DNA of 64,000 nt from Bacillota bacterium. Its GTDB lineage: Bacteria > Bacillota > Clostridia > Lachnospirales > Lachnospiraceae. The stretch spans positions 558,001 to 622,000 of the forward strand of contig JAEZLH010000017.1 of the NCBI GenBank assembly GCA_023435895.1. Reading direction: 5' to 3'. The notes under the pieces were generated by a model. It made no database searches, was not told where the DNA came from, and worked only from the letters and a program-made list of their open reading frames with translations. A program made the translations under genes and the position numbers. Shown piece by piece: positions 50,736 through 59,214 of this stretch. The number at the start of each line of letters is the position of its first letter. The stretch's first letter is position 1.

Positions 50736-51521
50736 ATGAGTTTAACACCATGGGAAAAAGTTAAATTAGCCCGAATGCCGGTTAGACCCACCGGGCTTGA
50801 TTATATAGAACGCATTTTTACAGACTTTATGGAAATGCACGGTGACCGTTTCTATTCGGATGATCAGGCAATCGTAGGCGGTGTAGCCTTCTTTGGAGAT
50901 ATTCCGGTTACGATTATCGCACAGCAGAAGGGAAGGAATACCAAGGAGAATATCACAAGGAATTTCTCCATGCCCCATCCGGAAGGATATCGCAAGGCAA
51001 TGCGCCTAATGAAACAAGCGGAAAAATTCCATCGTCCCATTATCTGCTTTATTGACACCCCCGGAGCATTCTGTGGTTTGGGTGCAGAAGAAAGAGGACA
51101 GGGCGAGGCAATCGCAGGAAATCTGGCTGAAATGATGCTGTTAAAAACACCGATTATATCAGTTGTTATCTCAGAAGGTGGCAGTGGCGGAGCATTGGCT
51201 CTTGGTGTTGCAGATAAGGTATATATGCTGGAGCATTCCATATACGCTATTCTTTCACCGGAAGGGTTTGCAAGTATCCTATATAAGGATTCTTCTAAGG
51301 CTGACCAGGCAGCAAGAGATATGAAGCTAACTGCACAGGATCTTCATGGTTTTGGTATTATAGATGGAATTATCAGCGAGCCTCAGGGCGGAGCACATAA
51401 TGATTATGATATGGTAGCCTCCAATATCAAAGAAGTGATAGAGAAGGATTTGAGTGAGTTAATGGCATTGAGTACGGATGAAATGCTTCAAAACCGCTAC
51501 GATAAGTTCAGACAAATGTAA
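50736..51521 (+). CDS. accA: Acetyl-CoA carboxyltransferase alpha subunit
   Basis: 261 residues, somewhat shorter than the 315-320 of E. coli because the N-terminal helical part is reduced, as in other Firmicutes. GRNTKENITRNFSMPHPEGYRKAMRLMKQAEKF, FIDTPGAFCGLGAEERGQGEAIAGNL, ISEGGSGGALALGVADKVYMLEHSIYAILSPEGFASI. GGAGG precedes the ATG. Last gene of the cluster; no clear terminator follows. Confidence 0.96.
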   Translation: MSLTPWEKVKLARMPVRPTGLDYIERIFTDFMEMHGDRFYSDDQAIVGGVAFFGDIPVTIIAQQKGRNTKENITRNFSMPHPEGYRKAMRLMKQAEKFHRPIICFIDTPGAFCGLGAEERGQGEAIAGNLAEMMLLKTPIISVVISEGGSGGALALGVADKVYMLEHSIYAILSPEGFASILYKDSSKADQAARDMKLTAQDLHGFGIIDGIISEPQGGAHNDYDMVASNIKEVIEKDLSELMALSTDEMLQNRYDKFRQM

Positions 51522-52044
51522 TCTGACATAGTTGGTTTCAGGTATCAGAGTAAGAGATAGGAAAATAGAATAACGTGACTAATAATCACGTCTAATATAG
51601 GGTTGCTTAATAGGAGACAGCAAAGAAAGGCTCTCCAATTAAGTGACCTTTTATGTTATACGGGTAACTTGAATGAAGTAATATCCGATTTTGCTCAGTT
51701 AACTTATGTAGCAGTATATAATGCTCTAAATGAGCAGCGTGGGCTGCACGCTTTCTGTCAATTTGAAAGATGCTCAGACTATATACCAACAAATTGCAAG
51801 CACTTCTGTTCGCAAATCATTTATGGAAATCATTATTTCATTATCTCAAGTTCTAAGTAGTGATTTAGTTGAAAAATCACAAGATTAGAGTTTAATTATA
51901 ATAAATGAAAATTGTGGTAAAAAATAGAATAATAAGTTATAATGTATTTACGATATTAAGTCAAATATCCCTAATTATACAGTAGCAATGGCTATTTGAC
52001 CTAGTATTATATTTATACATAAAACTAATAAGGGGGAAAAAAGT
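51522..52044. other. Intergenic 523 bp
   Basis: ACGTGA/TCACGT (51572-51590) is a weak stem near the accA end. An open frame at 51603-51860 has a TTG start, no ribosome site and no recognisable protein sequence. I see nothing else. Confidence 0.45.
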
Positions 52045-52443
52045 ATGATGGATACCGGAGGGTTCGATACATCTTTTTCAATCATGACGTTCCTTTTTCC
52101 GATATTTTTTCTTTTAGTATTTGGAATGATTGCTTCAGTTATCATAATTTCAATAACTAGAACAGTGAAACAGAATAGAATCAATAATAATTCACCAGTC
52201 TTGACGGTGGGAGCGAAGGTAGTATCGAAGCGATCGAGCGTGCATGATCATCATAATGTCTCAAATGATATGAATCATTCATCCTATTCAACAACCTATT
52301 ATGTGACCTTTGAAGTGCAAAGTGGTGACCGTATGGAGTTAAATGTAGCAGATAGGGAATTTGGAATGCTGGTGGAGGGGGATTTTGGAAGTCTTACCTT
52401 TCAGGGAACACGTTATCTTAGCTTTGAGAGAATTCGCCAATAG
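52045..52443 (+). CDS. DUF2500 family membrane-anchored protein
   Basis: 132 residues. One N-terminal membrane segment (IMTFLFPIFFLLVFGMIASVIIISI), then a DUF2500 domain: VLTVGAKVVSKRSSVHDHH, SSYSTTYYVTFEVQSGDRMELNVADREFGMLVEGDFGSLTFQGTRYLSFER. Function unknown. Two adjacent ATGs (52045 and 52048) follow a GGGGG site. Confidence 0.85.
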   Translation: MMDTGGFDTSFSIMTFLFPIFFLLVFGMIASVIIISITRTVKQNRINNNSPVLTVGAKVVSKRSSVHDHHNVSNDMNHSSYSTTYYVTFEVQSGDRMELNVADREFGMLVEGDFGSLTFQGTRYLSFERIRQ

Positions 52444-52477
52444 CCAAAAGGAATGATTATTTGATATAAGTCATGAT

Positions 52478-52527
52478 AAAACCGAGAATGGAAAGCTAAA
52501 CTAGCAAGCCATTCTCGGTTTTTTTAT
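52478..52527 (+). terminator. Terminator between converging genes
   Basis: AAACCGAGAATGG and CCATTCTCGGTTT form a 13-bp perfect stem, followed by a T-run. Confidence 0.9.
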
Positions 52528-52575
52528 ACAGATTATATGAGCTTTGTTGAAGGGGTTTCACTTCAAAATCAACTT

Positions 52576-53406
52576 TTAAACCTTTTTAATCTGAACGATG
52601 GAGGAAGTAAATCTTCCACTGGTGCTTTCTACATAATGACGGTATTCTTCGTAATTGATATAGTATTGTTTACCCCAGGAGGAGATGCGAAGCATATAGC
52701 GTGACGCAAGATCATCCCTTATAATCCCTGTAACGGTAACAAAATGGCTATTAATCTTAGGATATACTAAATTATAATAATATGCCTTTTTTACATTGTC
52801 ATCTTTCTTATCTGAGGATGCGGTGTTGGCATCTTTAGATTGCTTATCTTTGATACGGAATTCTATTTTTCTTAACTCATAAAAAGGAATTCCCTTTTTA
52901 CCCCATAGATTGGGCATATTCGGTCCGATGGATAGTATGACGGGAATATCTTGTAATAGCATTTCCTCCATGATCCCTAACATATCATAGTAGGAAAGAT
53001 GAAATCTCCAGGATGCCTGTAATCCCAGACCATAAGCTTTCGAATATGCATTAATGGAAGAAGCAACTTTTGTTCCAAGGACTGCAATAACTCGGTGAGT
53101 TTTGGTATAATGATCATTGATGAAATGGATATATTGATCATAATTTTCATCCGTAATCATACTTTTACCTCGGATTGCAATCTCTGCGTCAGGAGTCTTT
53201 AAGCCTGAATTCTGTAACGCAAGATACAAAAAAAGATCCGCAGTTGCAATGGTGCCGCAGCCGTATTGATGAATTACATAATCCTTGCGTTTCCAATCAT
53301 CTGCCGGGAACCACATTTGACTTCCACCGTAAAAGGTTTTGGAATCTTTTATTACCGGAACATAATTTGGGTTTTTGAGTTCAACAGTTAAGTTGTTTGA
53401 TAACAC
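52576..53406 (-). CDS. C39-like cysteine peptidase family protein
   Basis: 276 residues. The pattern fits the papain-like C39_2 fold: Cys50 in HQYGCGTIATADLFLYLA, then His221 in INSHFVTVTGIIRDD, then LRISSWGKQYYINYEEYRHYVE, where an aspartate or asparagine is normally found. There is no signal peptide and no ABC exporter domain, so it is a stand-alone, cytoplasmic form. A charged insertion (residues about 186-206) is not conserved-looking. A GTG start follows GGAG. Substrate unknown. Confidence 0.6.
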   Translation of the reverse strand: MLSNNLTVELKNPNYVPVIKDSKTFYGGSQMWFPADDWKRKDYVIHQYGCGTIATADLFLYLALQNSGLKTPDAEIAIRGKSMITDENYDQYIHFINDHYTKTHRVIAVLGTKVASSINAYSKAYGLGLQASWRFHLSYYDMLGIMEEMLLQDIPVILSIGPNMPNLWGKKGIPFYELRKIEFRIKDKQSKDANTASSDKKDDNVKKAYYYNLVYPKINSHFVTVTGIIRDDLASRYMLRISSWGKQYYINYEEYRHYVESTSGRFTSSIVQIKKV

Positions 53407-53501
53407 GGTAGATTCTCCTAATATATGTTCTCCATTCCATTGTATTCAGAACGCTTATTCATGTTGCAGGGAGGGGTTTTCCTAATATGTGAAACTATTC
53501 T

Positions 53502-53518
53502 ACTATGTTCGACATAGT
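53502..53518. promoter_or_regulatory. Dyad ACTATGT-TCG-ACATAGT
   Basis: Perfect seven-base arms with a three-base centre, about 100 bases from the C39-like start codon. A likely protein-binding site. Confidence 0.45.
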
Positions 53519-53594
53519 ATGTAAGTCTTCAAATATTAAAACAACCGAAAAATTATACGATGCAATACAGAACTGACGCTCTCGAAAATGAAAG

Positions 53595-53614
53595 TTCTAC
53601 ATAGGGATGTAGAA
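53595..53614. promoter_or_regulatory. Dyad TTCTACAT-N4-ATGTAGAA
   Basis: Perfect eight-base arms with a four-base centre, about 125 bases before the AraC/GyrI gene. A likely operator. Confidence 0.45.
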
Positions 53615-53739
53615 TTTGGGAGAATTCCAGTGGAGATTTTGCTTAATGCATTGTATAATATATCCATTGATAGATTTAAAATTGTATAAGATTTTTTTCT
53701 ATAGCGACGGCATTTTTTACCTGGATAGGAGATAAACTT

Positions 53740-54633
53740 ATGGATTGGATAGCAACAATACAAAGAGCAATTGATTACATAGAAGCTCATTTGATTGATG
53801 AAGATATGAAATTAAAGTTGGATGGTATTGCAAAGTATGTTCATTCTTCTGAATCTCACTTTCTTAAGATATTCAGTATTGTTACAGGGGTCACTGTAGG
53901 CGAGTATATCCGAAACCGAAGATTGACCCTAGCAGGGGAAGAAATACTTTTAACTGATTCAAAAATCGTAGATATCGCTTTTAAATATGGTTATGAAACT
54001 GCGGAAAGCTTCTCCAAAGCTTTTACCAGATTTCATGGTGCCGCACCGAAGGAAGTTCGCAAGAACAGTTCGGGATTAAAATCCTATCAACGTTTGAACA
54101 TCAGCTTTAAGCTTGAGGGAGGACAGTCCTTGGACTATAGGGTAAAACAGCAAAACATCATACGAGTGTTGGCAAAATTGAAGGTTTTTAAAGCAAAAAC
54201 AGTAGATCAGGATAGAATGGCGATGGCTGATTTTTTGAAGCTATGTGCGAAAGAAGGATTGTATGAAACATTAGCCAAAGCGAATGAGAATTCACTAAGT
54301 TTCAAGGGTGTTACATTTGGTATTCATGATGGAATTAATTGTGCTGAGGATGACTCCGAGTTTCGATTTGGTATCGGTGTAGAATATAACGGAGTAACAA
54401 TTCCGGATGGTTATGAGATAATAGAAATTCCTCGTAGGAGGTGGATTACCTTCCAATGCGTAGGTATGAGACCAACGGCAATCCAAAATTTATGGTATAA
54501 AGTGTATACAGAATTTTTGCAATTTACATCATATCAAGTAGATGAAGACGGAATATTGGAAGTTTGTATAGAAGGATTTCGTAATGGAGATGATGTGGTT
54601 AGTGAGTTATGGCTTCCATTAATCAATGAATAA
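53740..54633 (+). CDS. AraC-family regulator with C-terminal GyrI-like effector domain
   Basis: 297 residues. The AraC helix-turn-helix pair is at the N-terminus, residues 8-105 (MKLKLDGIAKYVHSSESHFLKIFSIVTGVTVGEYIRNRRL, IVDIAFKYGYETAESFSKAFTRFHGAAPKEVR). A C-terminal GyrI-like/SOUL-fold domain (FRFGIGVEYNGVTIPDGYEIIEIPRRRWITFQC, WLPLINE) binds small amphipathic ligands in relatives such as Rob and BmrR. Possible role in drug or metabolite response. AGGAGAT precedes the ATG. Target unknown. Confidence 0.88.
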   Translation: MDWIATIQRAIDYIEAHLIDEDMKLKLDGIAKYVHSSESHFLKIFSIVTGVTVGEYIRNRRLTLAGEEILLTDSKIVDIAFKYGYETAESFSKAFTRFHGAAPKEVRKNSSGLKSYQRLNISFKLEGGQSLDYRVKQQNIIRVLAKLKVFKAKTVDQDRMAMADFLKLCAKEGLYETLAKANENSLSFKGVTFGIHDGINCAEDDSEFRFGIGVEYNGVTIPDGYEIIEIPRRRWITFQCVGMRPTAIQNLWYKVYTEFLQFTSYQVDEDGILEVCIEGFRNGDDVVSELWLPLINE

Positions 54634-54675
54634 ACAAAAAAAAGTAATACATAAGAGTCAAATACCGGACAAAAC

Positions 54676-54713
54676 AAAGCAGGAAATGTCGAGAAGATTT
54701 TCCTGCTTTCTCT
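54676..54713 (+). terminator. Terminator of the AraC/GyrI gene
   Basis: AAAGCAGGAAA pairs with TTTCCTGCTTT around a loop of about 11 bases, followed by CTCTT. Confidence 0.8.
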
Positions 54714-54748
54714 TATAATTCATATAAGAATAAAGAGGAGGTTATAAT

Positions 54749-56506
54749 ATGAAGCATATTAAGGCGGTTTTGATTCTTTGCATGATGCTTATTATGATTA
54801 CGTTGGGAGCCTGTTCAAAAGGGGACAAAAGTACTGAGGATACAGGCAATAAAGCGACACCTACCAGCGCCACGCAAATACAACGATCCTACGAGAATGG
54901 TATGTCGGAAAATGAAAAATCAAAGATATCTGTTCAGAAAAAAGATTTTGGAGATTCAATCTCATTTTATGATGATGAGCTTAATAAAAATTATGAGTCT
55001 TCATTGTTAAAAAGTAAGAATTTTAACCAAGCAAGTGACGCTTCACTTTTTATTGTACTAGGCAAAAATTTTAATGATACCGAGGTAAAGGAATTAAATA
55101 AATATGTCAATAATATCAGTCCACAAACTATGATTCTCCTATTAAATAATGGGGAGAATCTAGGGGATAGCACTGAAATGAAGAAAAGCTATATTGATAA
55201 TGCAGGACCTATGAATAATTTTATAACAAAAAATCTTCTAGGCTGGATGTGTGAAAATTATAAGATTGATGTAAATAGCATATGTATTGCAGGGTACGGA
55301 AAAGCAGGATGTTTTGCAGCCATCTCCATCTATGAAGAGAAAAATGTAAAAAACTATCTGTTGGTGCAACCAGAGCTTCACCTGCAAAATAAAAATCTGG
55401 ATATTATTAATAAGGATAAGAATTATGCCGGAACTAACAAATCACTTGCTTCAAATGTATGTGTTGTCAGAGCCGAAGATGATCAGATGTGGAAGGCATA
55501 TAAGAGTACAACCCAATGGATTGATGCATTAACTGCAGATAAATATAAGGATTTTGCGTTAAAAGATATTGTAATACCCGGTTCGGGCAGTAATACAATT
55601 GGATTTGAAGCACTAATACAAGGAATATGTTATTTTGAGTCGAAAGAATATGGAGATCAGGAGAAAGCAAGTGTATTAGCTGCTAAGGCGATGAGCCAAA
55701 AAGAGAAGGATAGTGTAAAACTCGGCGCTCTTTCAAAAGAACACGAATTTTATAAAGAAGTTGTAGGAAAAGATCCTGCTGCTAAAGATTACATCAAAGA
55801 GATTACAATGTATGATGAAGAGATTAACGATACTTTTTTAATACATCTCTCTTTACCAAAAGGTTATGATAAGTCCAAAAAATATCCTTTGGTTTTAATG
55901 ACAGATGGTGTTTGGAGATTAAGTGATCATCCGGAGATAAGGGCTATGATGAATAAAGGAGAGGTAGAAGATGTAATATTGGTAAGTGTCGGCTATCCGA
56001 ATGGTTACGATTATTCTCAGATCAGGGAACGTGATTTAGTAAAGAAGCCAGATTTGTTTTTACAGTTCCTGGTGGATAATTTGATGCCTTATATGCGTGA
56101 AAATTATAGCATTGATACAACAAGAACCATGTTGACAGGGCATTCCTATGGCGGTTATTGGGGCTTCTACTCATTGTTCCATAGCGATACCATAGGGGAG
56201 AATACATTCGCTAATTATTATATTGGTAGTCCTTCTTTACAATCAAATACAAATCTTGCCTTTGTATCTAATTTTGAAGATTGGTGTGCCCAAAGAAATA
56301 AGGAGTTAAACTGTTCTGTATATATGACGGTTGGAAGTAAAGAAACCGAGTTTATTGAGATGTATAAACCATTTTTAGAAAAGCTGGAAGGACGCAATTT
56401 CGGTGGATTCGATTTTGAATATAAAATTATTGATGGTTATGACCATAATACCGTATTTAAACCATCAATCAGAAATGCGATGTTAAAATTTTATCCAGGG
56501 AAGTAA
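54749..56506 (+). CDS. Lipoprotein with tandem esterase-like domains, first one degenerate
   Basis: 585 residues. Lipobox ITLGAC with Cys22, then a Thr/Ser-rich spacer. Residues about 70-310 resemble an alpha/beta hydrolase in which the nucleophile elbow reads GYGKAG, so Gly184 replaces serine. Residues about 350-585 form an EsteraseD/enterochelin-esterase-like domain: FLIHLSLPKGYDKSKKYPLVLMTDG, nucleophile Ser466 in LTGHSYGGYWGF, and His in YDHNTVFKP. Expected to be a surface esterase, for example on acetylated or feruloylated wall polymers; substrate is a guess. GAGGAGG precedes the ATG. Confidence 0.78.
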   Translation: MKHIKAVLILCMMLIMITLGACSKGDKSTEDTGNKATPTSATQIQRSYENGMSENEKSKISVQKKDFGDSISFYDDELNKNYESSLLKSKNFNQASDASLFIVLGKNFNDTEVKELNKYVNNISPQTMILLLNNGENLGDSTEMKKSYIDNAGPMNNFITKNLLGWMCENYKIDVNSICIAGYGKAGCFAAISIYEEKNVKNYLLVQPELHLQNKNLDIINKDKNYAGTNKSLASNVCVVRAEDDQMWKAYKSTTQWIDALTADKYKDFALKDIVIPGSGSNTIGFEALIQGICYFESKEYGDQEKASVLAAKAMSQKEKDSVKLGALSKEHEFYKEVVGKDPAAKDYIKEITMYDEEINDTFLIHLSLPKGYDKSKKYPLVLMTDGVWRLSDHPEIRAMMNKGEVEDVILVSVGYPNGYDYSQIRERDLVKKPDLFLQFLVDNLMPYMRENYSIDTTRTMLTGHSYGGYWGFYSLFHSDTIGENTFANYYIGSPSLQSNTNLAFVSNFEDWCAQRNKELNCSVYMTVGSKETEFIEMYKPFLEKLEGRNFGGFDFEYKIIDGYDHNTVFKPSIRNAMLKFYPGK

Positions 56507-56548
56507 ATAATAGATATATTCTGAAAGAAGATTATTGAAAGTCTATCC

Positions 56549-56596
56549 GAAAGGCGTTACACAGGCCATTTAAAAGCCTTGTGGAACGCCTTTATT
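56549..56596 (+). terminator. Terminator of the esterase lipoprotein gene
   Basis: AAAGGCGTT plus ACACAGGC pairs with GCCTTGTG plus AACGCCTTT, followed by ATTTAT. Confidence 0.8.
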
Positions 56597-57212
56597 TATG
56601 GTTACAAAATTTTCATATGATTAAAATCAGGGGTGTATATAAATTGTATAGAGTTATTTACAAGTATTGAGTGTAGTGTTATATTGTAAATAAATGGTAA
56701 CATTATTAGGGTGTGCCTATTTATTGTAATATATAACTTTTCTTCTCAATAATTAATGCAAACTAAAATATAATTAAAAGTCGGACATGTATCAATCTCT
56801 TTGCTAGAGAAAACCAGCGTTCAAATTACCAAGGAAAATACATAAGAATACGTATTATATGGGGTGATTTAATGGTCGGATTTCCATATGCTTATAAGCA
56901 GGTTAAGTGAGGAGGAGGTGATTTGATTTTGAATTCTATAGAATAGTATTTACTAAAGTGTAAAGAACAGTGAAATCTATAGGTAAGAATTTTAAGCCGA
57001 AAGAGCAGTGAAATCTATAGGTAAGAATTTCTTAAAGCCGAAAGAGCAATGAAATCTATAGAATTTAAAGCACAATGTTAAGCATATGGATATTGGCCTT
57101 TAAATAAATAGAAGGGAGATTCTAAAGATAGGAAGAAAACTGGTATGCTAGTTATATCAGTAAACTTCGTGTAGAATGGAACATCAATATTTATTTAATA
57201 AGGAGGTATAGT
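56594..57212 (+). other. Long region upstream of the cellulase
   Basis: About 620 bases without a gene. Holds the tandem repeat at 56964-57071. A promoter cannot be assigned with confidence. Confidence 0.45.
56964..57071 (+). repeat. Tandem repeat, about 2.7 units of 38-41 bp
   Basis: Units start AGARCAGTGAAATCTATAG at 56964, 57002 and 57043. The first two continue GTAAGAATTT..AAGCCGAA; the third diverges after CTATAG. They lie 140-250 bases before the cellulase start. Confidence 0.8.
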
Positions 57213-59018
57213 GTGAAAAAGTTTATATCATTTATGGTCGCCATCCTATTAGTACTTGGACTCATAATTACTCCAAAAAACCTCTCGATAAAGGCCGCAA
57301 CACAGACGGCAGACGATTATCTTCATGTAAACGGCAATAAGATATTGGATCAGAATGGCAACCAGGTCAGACTTACAGGGATAGCTTGGTTTGGTTATGA
57401 AACTACGAATTCAGTCTTCCATGGAATCTGGAGTGTAACGCTTGAAAGTGTTTTGGACAAGGTTGCAGATAATGGATTTAATCTGTTACGAGTTCCGCTC
57501 AGTGTTCAATTGGTAAATCAGTGGCGTAAAGGTGTATATCCGATGCCTGACAGTGTTAATACCTATGTGAATCCGTCACTGGAAGGAAAGAATAGCCTTG
57601 AGATACTTGATACTGCCATCGCTTATTGCAAACAAAAGGGAATTAAGGTTATGCTAGATATGCACAGGATTGTGAATACGCAGCAGTTGAATCTCTGGTA
57701 TAATGATTCCTATAGTGTCACAGATTTTGAAGAAAGTTGGAAATGGCTTGCTAATCATTACAAGAATGATGATACGGTGATTGCCTTTGACCTGTTCAAT
57801 GAACCTCATGGTACGCCTGGTCAGGGAAGTGCGGCTGCAAAATGGGATGGTTCAACGGATCAGAACAACTGGAGATATGAAGCGGGTAAAGTTGGGCAGC
57901 AGATACTGGCCATTAATCCTAACATGCTGATTGTTGTTGAGGGAGTGGAAGCAACACCGAAAACTGGACATGCTTATGGAGAGCCGGATAATCCCACAAA
58001 CAGCCCATACAATTTTGACTGGTGGGGAGGGAATTTAAGAGGGGTAGCCAACTACCCTGTCAATCTTGGTACCGGCAATAGTCAGATTGTATATTCACCC
58101 CATGATTATGGTCCCAGTGTAAGTGCTCAATCGTGGCTGCAGCCGGGGTTTACAAAGGATTCCCTCACAACCAACTGCTGGGATCCAAACTGGCTCTATA
58201 TTCATAAGCAAAACATAGCTCCTATATTAGTAGGAGAATGGGGTGGAAGGCTTGATGGAGGAGATAACCAGAAATGGCTTACTTACCTGGCTCAAACCAT
58301 AGCAGAGAATAATCTTAACCATACATTCTGGTGTATGAATCCTAATTCGGGAGACACCGGAGGAATATTAAAGGAAGATTGGCTAACAATCGACACAGAC
58401 AAATATAATATAGTAAAGCAAACTCTATGGAAGGATAGCAACGGTAAATTTATCGGACTGGATCATCAGGTGAATCTTGGTGCAAATGGCACACATGTAG
58501 GAGGTTCAACAAATCCTCCAACCATTACTCCAACCGTAACCCCGAGAATTACGCCGACAGTTACCCCGACCGTAACTCCAAGAGTTACGCCGACGATTAC
58601 GCCAACCGTGACTCCTACTGTGACTCCAAGAGTTACACCAACCATTACCCCAACCGTTACGCCTACGATAATTCCTACGGTTACCCCTTCACCATCAGGT
58701 ATTATAGTGGATTATGTGGTATCCAGCAGCTGGGGTACCGGAGCAAATATCAATGTAACAATTAAGAACAATAGCACCACTGCGATCAATGGGTGGACAT
58801 TAGCATGGACATTACCGTCGGGACAGAGTATCGCTAATATGTGGAATGCAAGTTACACAACAAGTGGAGGTACCGTATCAGCAACGAATCTCAGCCATAC
58901 CGCTACGATTGCCGCAGGAGGTGGAACTCAAAGCTTTGGTTTTAATCTAAACTACAGTGGTACGCTCCAGTCACCTACAACTTTTACTCTGAACGGAGTA
59001 GCCTGTCAGACAAAATAG
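57213..59018 (+). CDS. Secreted GH5 cellulase with CBM2
   Basis: 601 residues. Signal peptide 1-29. GH5 catalytic domain about 30-395 with acid/base Glu197 in FDLFNEPHG and nucleophile Glu342 in ILVGEWGG. A Thr-Pro linker (about 430-490, repeats of TPTVTPRVTPTI) and a C-terminal family 2 carbohydrate-binding module (SSSWGTGANINVTIKNNS, GWTLAWTLPSGQSIANMWNASYT) with surface tryptophans for cellulose. It cleaves beta-1,4-glucan outside the cell. No dockerin, so it acts free rather than in a cellulosome. A GTG start six bases after GGAGG. Confidence 0.95.
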   Translation: MKKFISFMVAILLVLGLIITPKNLSIKAATQTADDYLHVNGNKILDQNGNQVRLTGIAWFGYETTNSVFHGIWSVTLESVLDKVADNGFNLLRVPLSVQLVNQWRKGVYPMPDSVNTYVNPSLEGKNSLEILDTAIAYCKQKGIKVMLDMHRIVNTQQLNLWYNDSYSVTDFEESWKWLANHYKNDDTVIAFDLFNEPHGTPGQGSAAAKWDGSTDQNNWRYEAGKVGQQILAINPNMLIVVEGVEATPKTGHAYGEPDNPTNSPYNFDWWGGNLRGVANYPVNLGTGNSQIVYSPHDYGPSVSAQSWLQPGFTKDSLTTNCWDPNWLYIHKQNIAPILVGEWGGRLDGGDNQKWLTYLAQTIAENNLNHTFWCMNPNSGDTGGILKEDWLTIDTDKYNIVKQTLWKDSNGKFIGLDHQVNLGANGTHVGGSTNPPTITPTVTPRITPTVTPTVTPRVTPTITPTVTPTVTPRVTPTITPTVTPTIIPTVTPSPSGIIVDYVVSSSWGTGANINVTIKNNSTTAINGWTLAWTLPSGQSIANMWNASYTTSGGTVSATNLSHTATIAAGGGTQSFGFNLNYSGTLQSPTTFTLNGVACQTK

Positions 59019-59088
59019 AGTTTAAAAAGGTCAGAAATACACAATGCTAGTCTTGTATTATATTATTACAACTATTGATTAAAAGCCT

Positions 59089-59143
59089 AAAAAGAACGTG
59101 CTACAAAACCATTTGTATAATGATTTTGCAGCACGTTCTTTAA
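59089..59143. terminator. Terminator between cellulase and ABC-F genes
   Basis: AAAGAACGTGCT and AGCACGTTCTTT form a 12-bp stem, with an inner CAAAA/TTTTG pair. Works for both converging genes. Confidence 0.85.
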
Positions 59144-59214
59144 GTCTATGACAGAACTTACACGGACAAGAATATGACAAGGCATCTTCTTTGTACCTAA
59201 CGTTGTTCTTATAA

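Larger units (their letters stand above)
53407..53739. other. Divergent intergenic region with two dyads
   Basis: 333 bp between the C39-like gene and the AraC/GyrI gene. Two separate inverted repeats lie here (listed). Otherwise AT-rich. Confidence 0.5.

Noticed and set aside
51603..51860. 85-codon plus-strand frame after accA
   Set aside because: TTG start, no ribosome site, no family resemblance, and low-quality composition.
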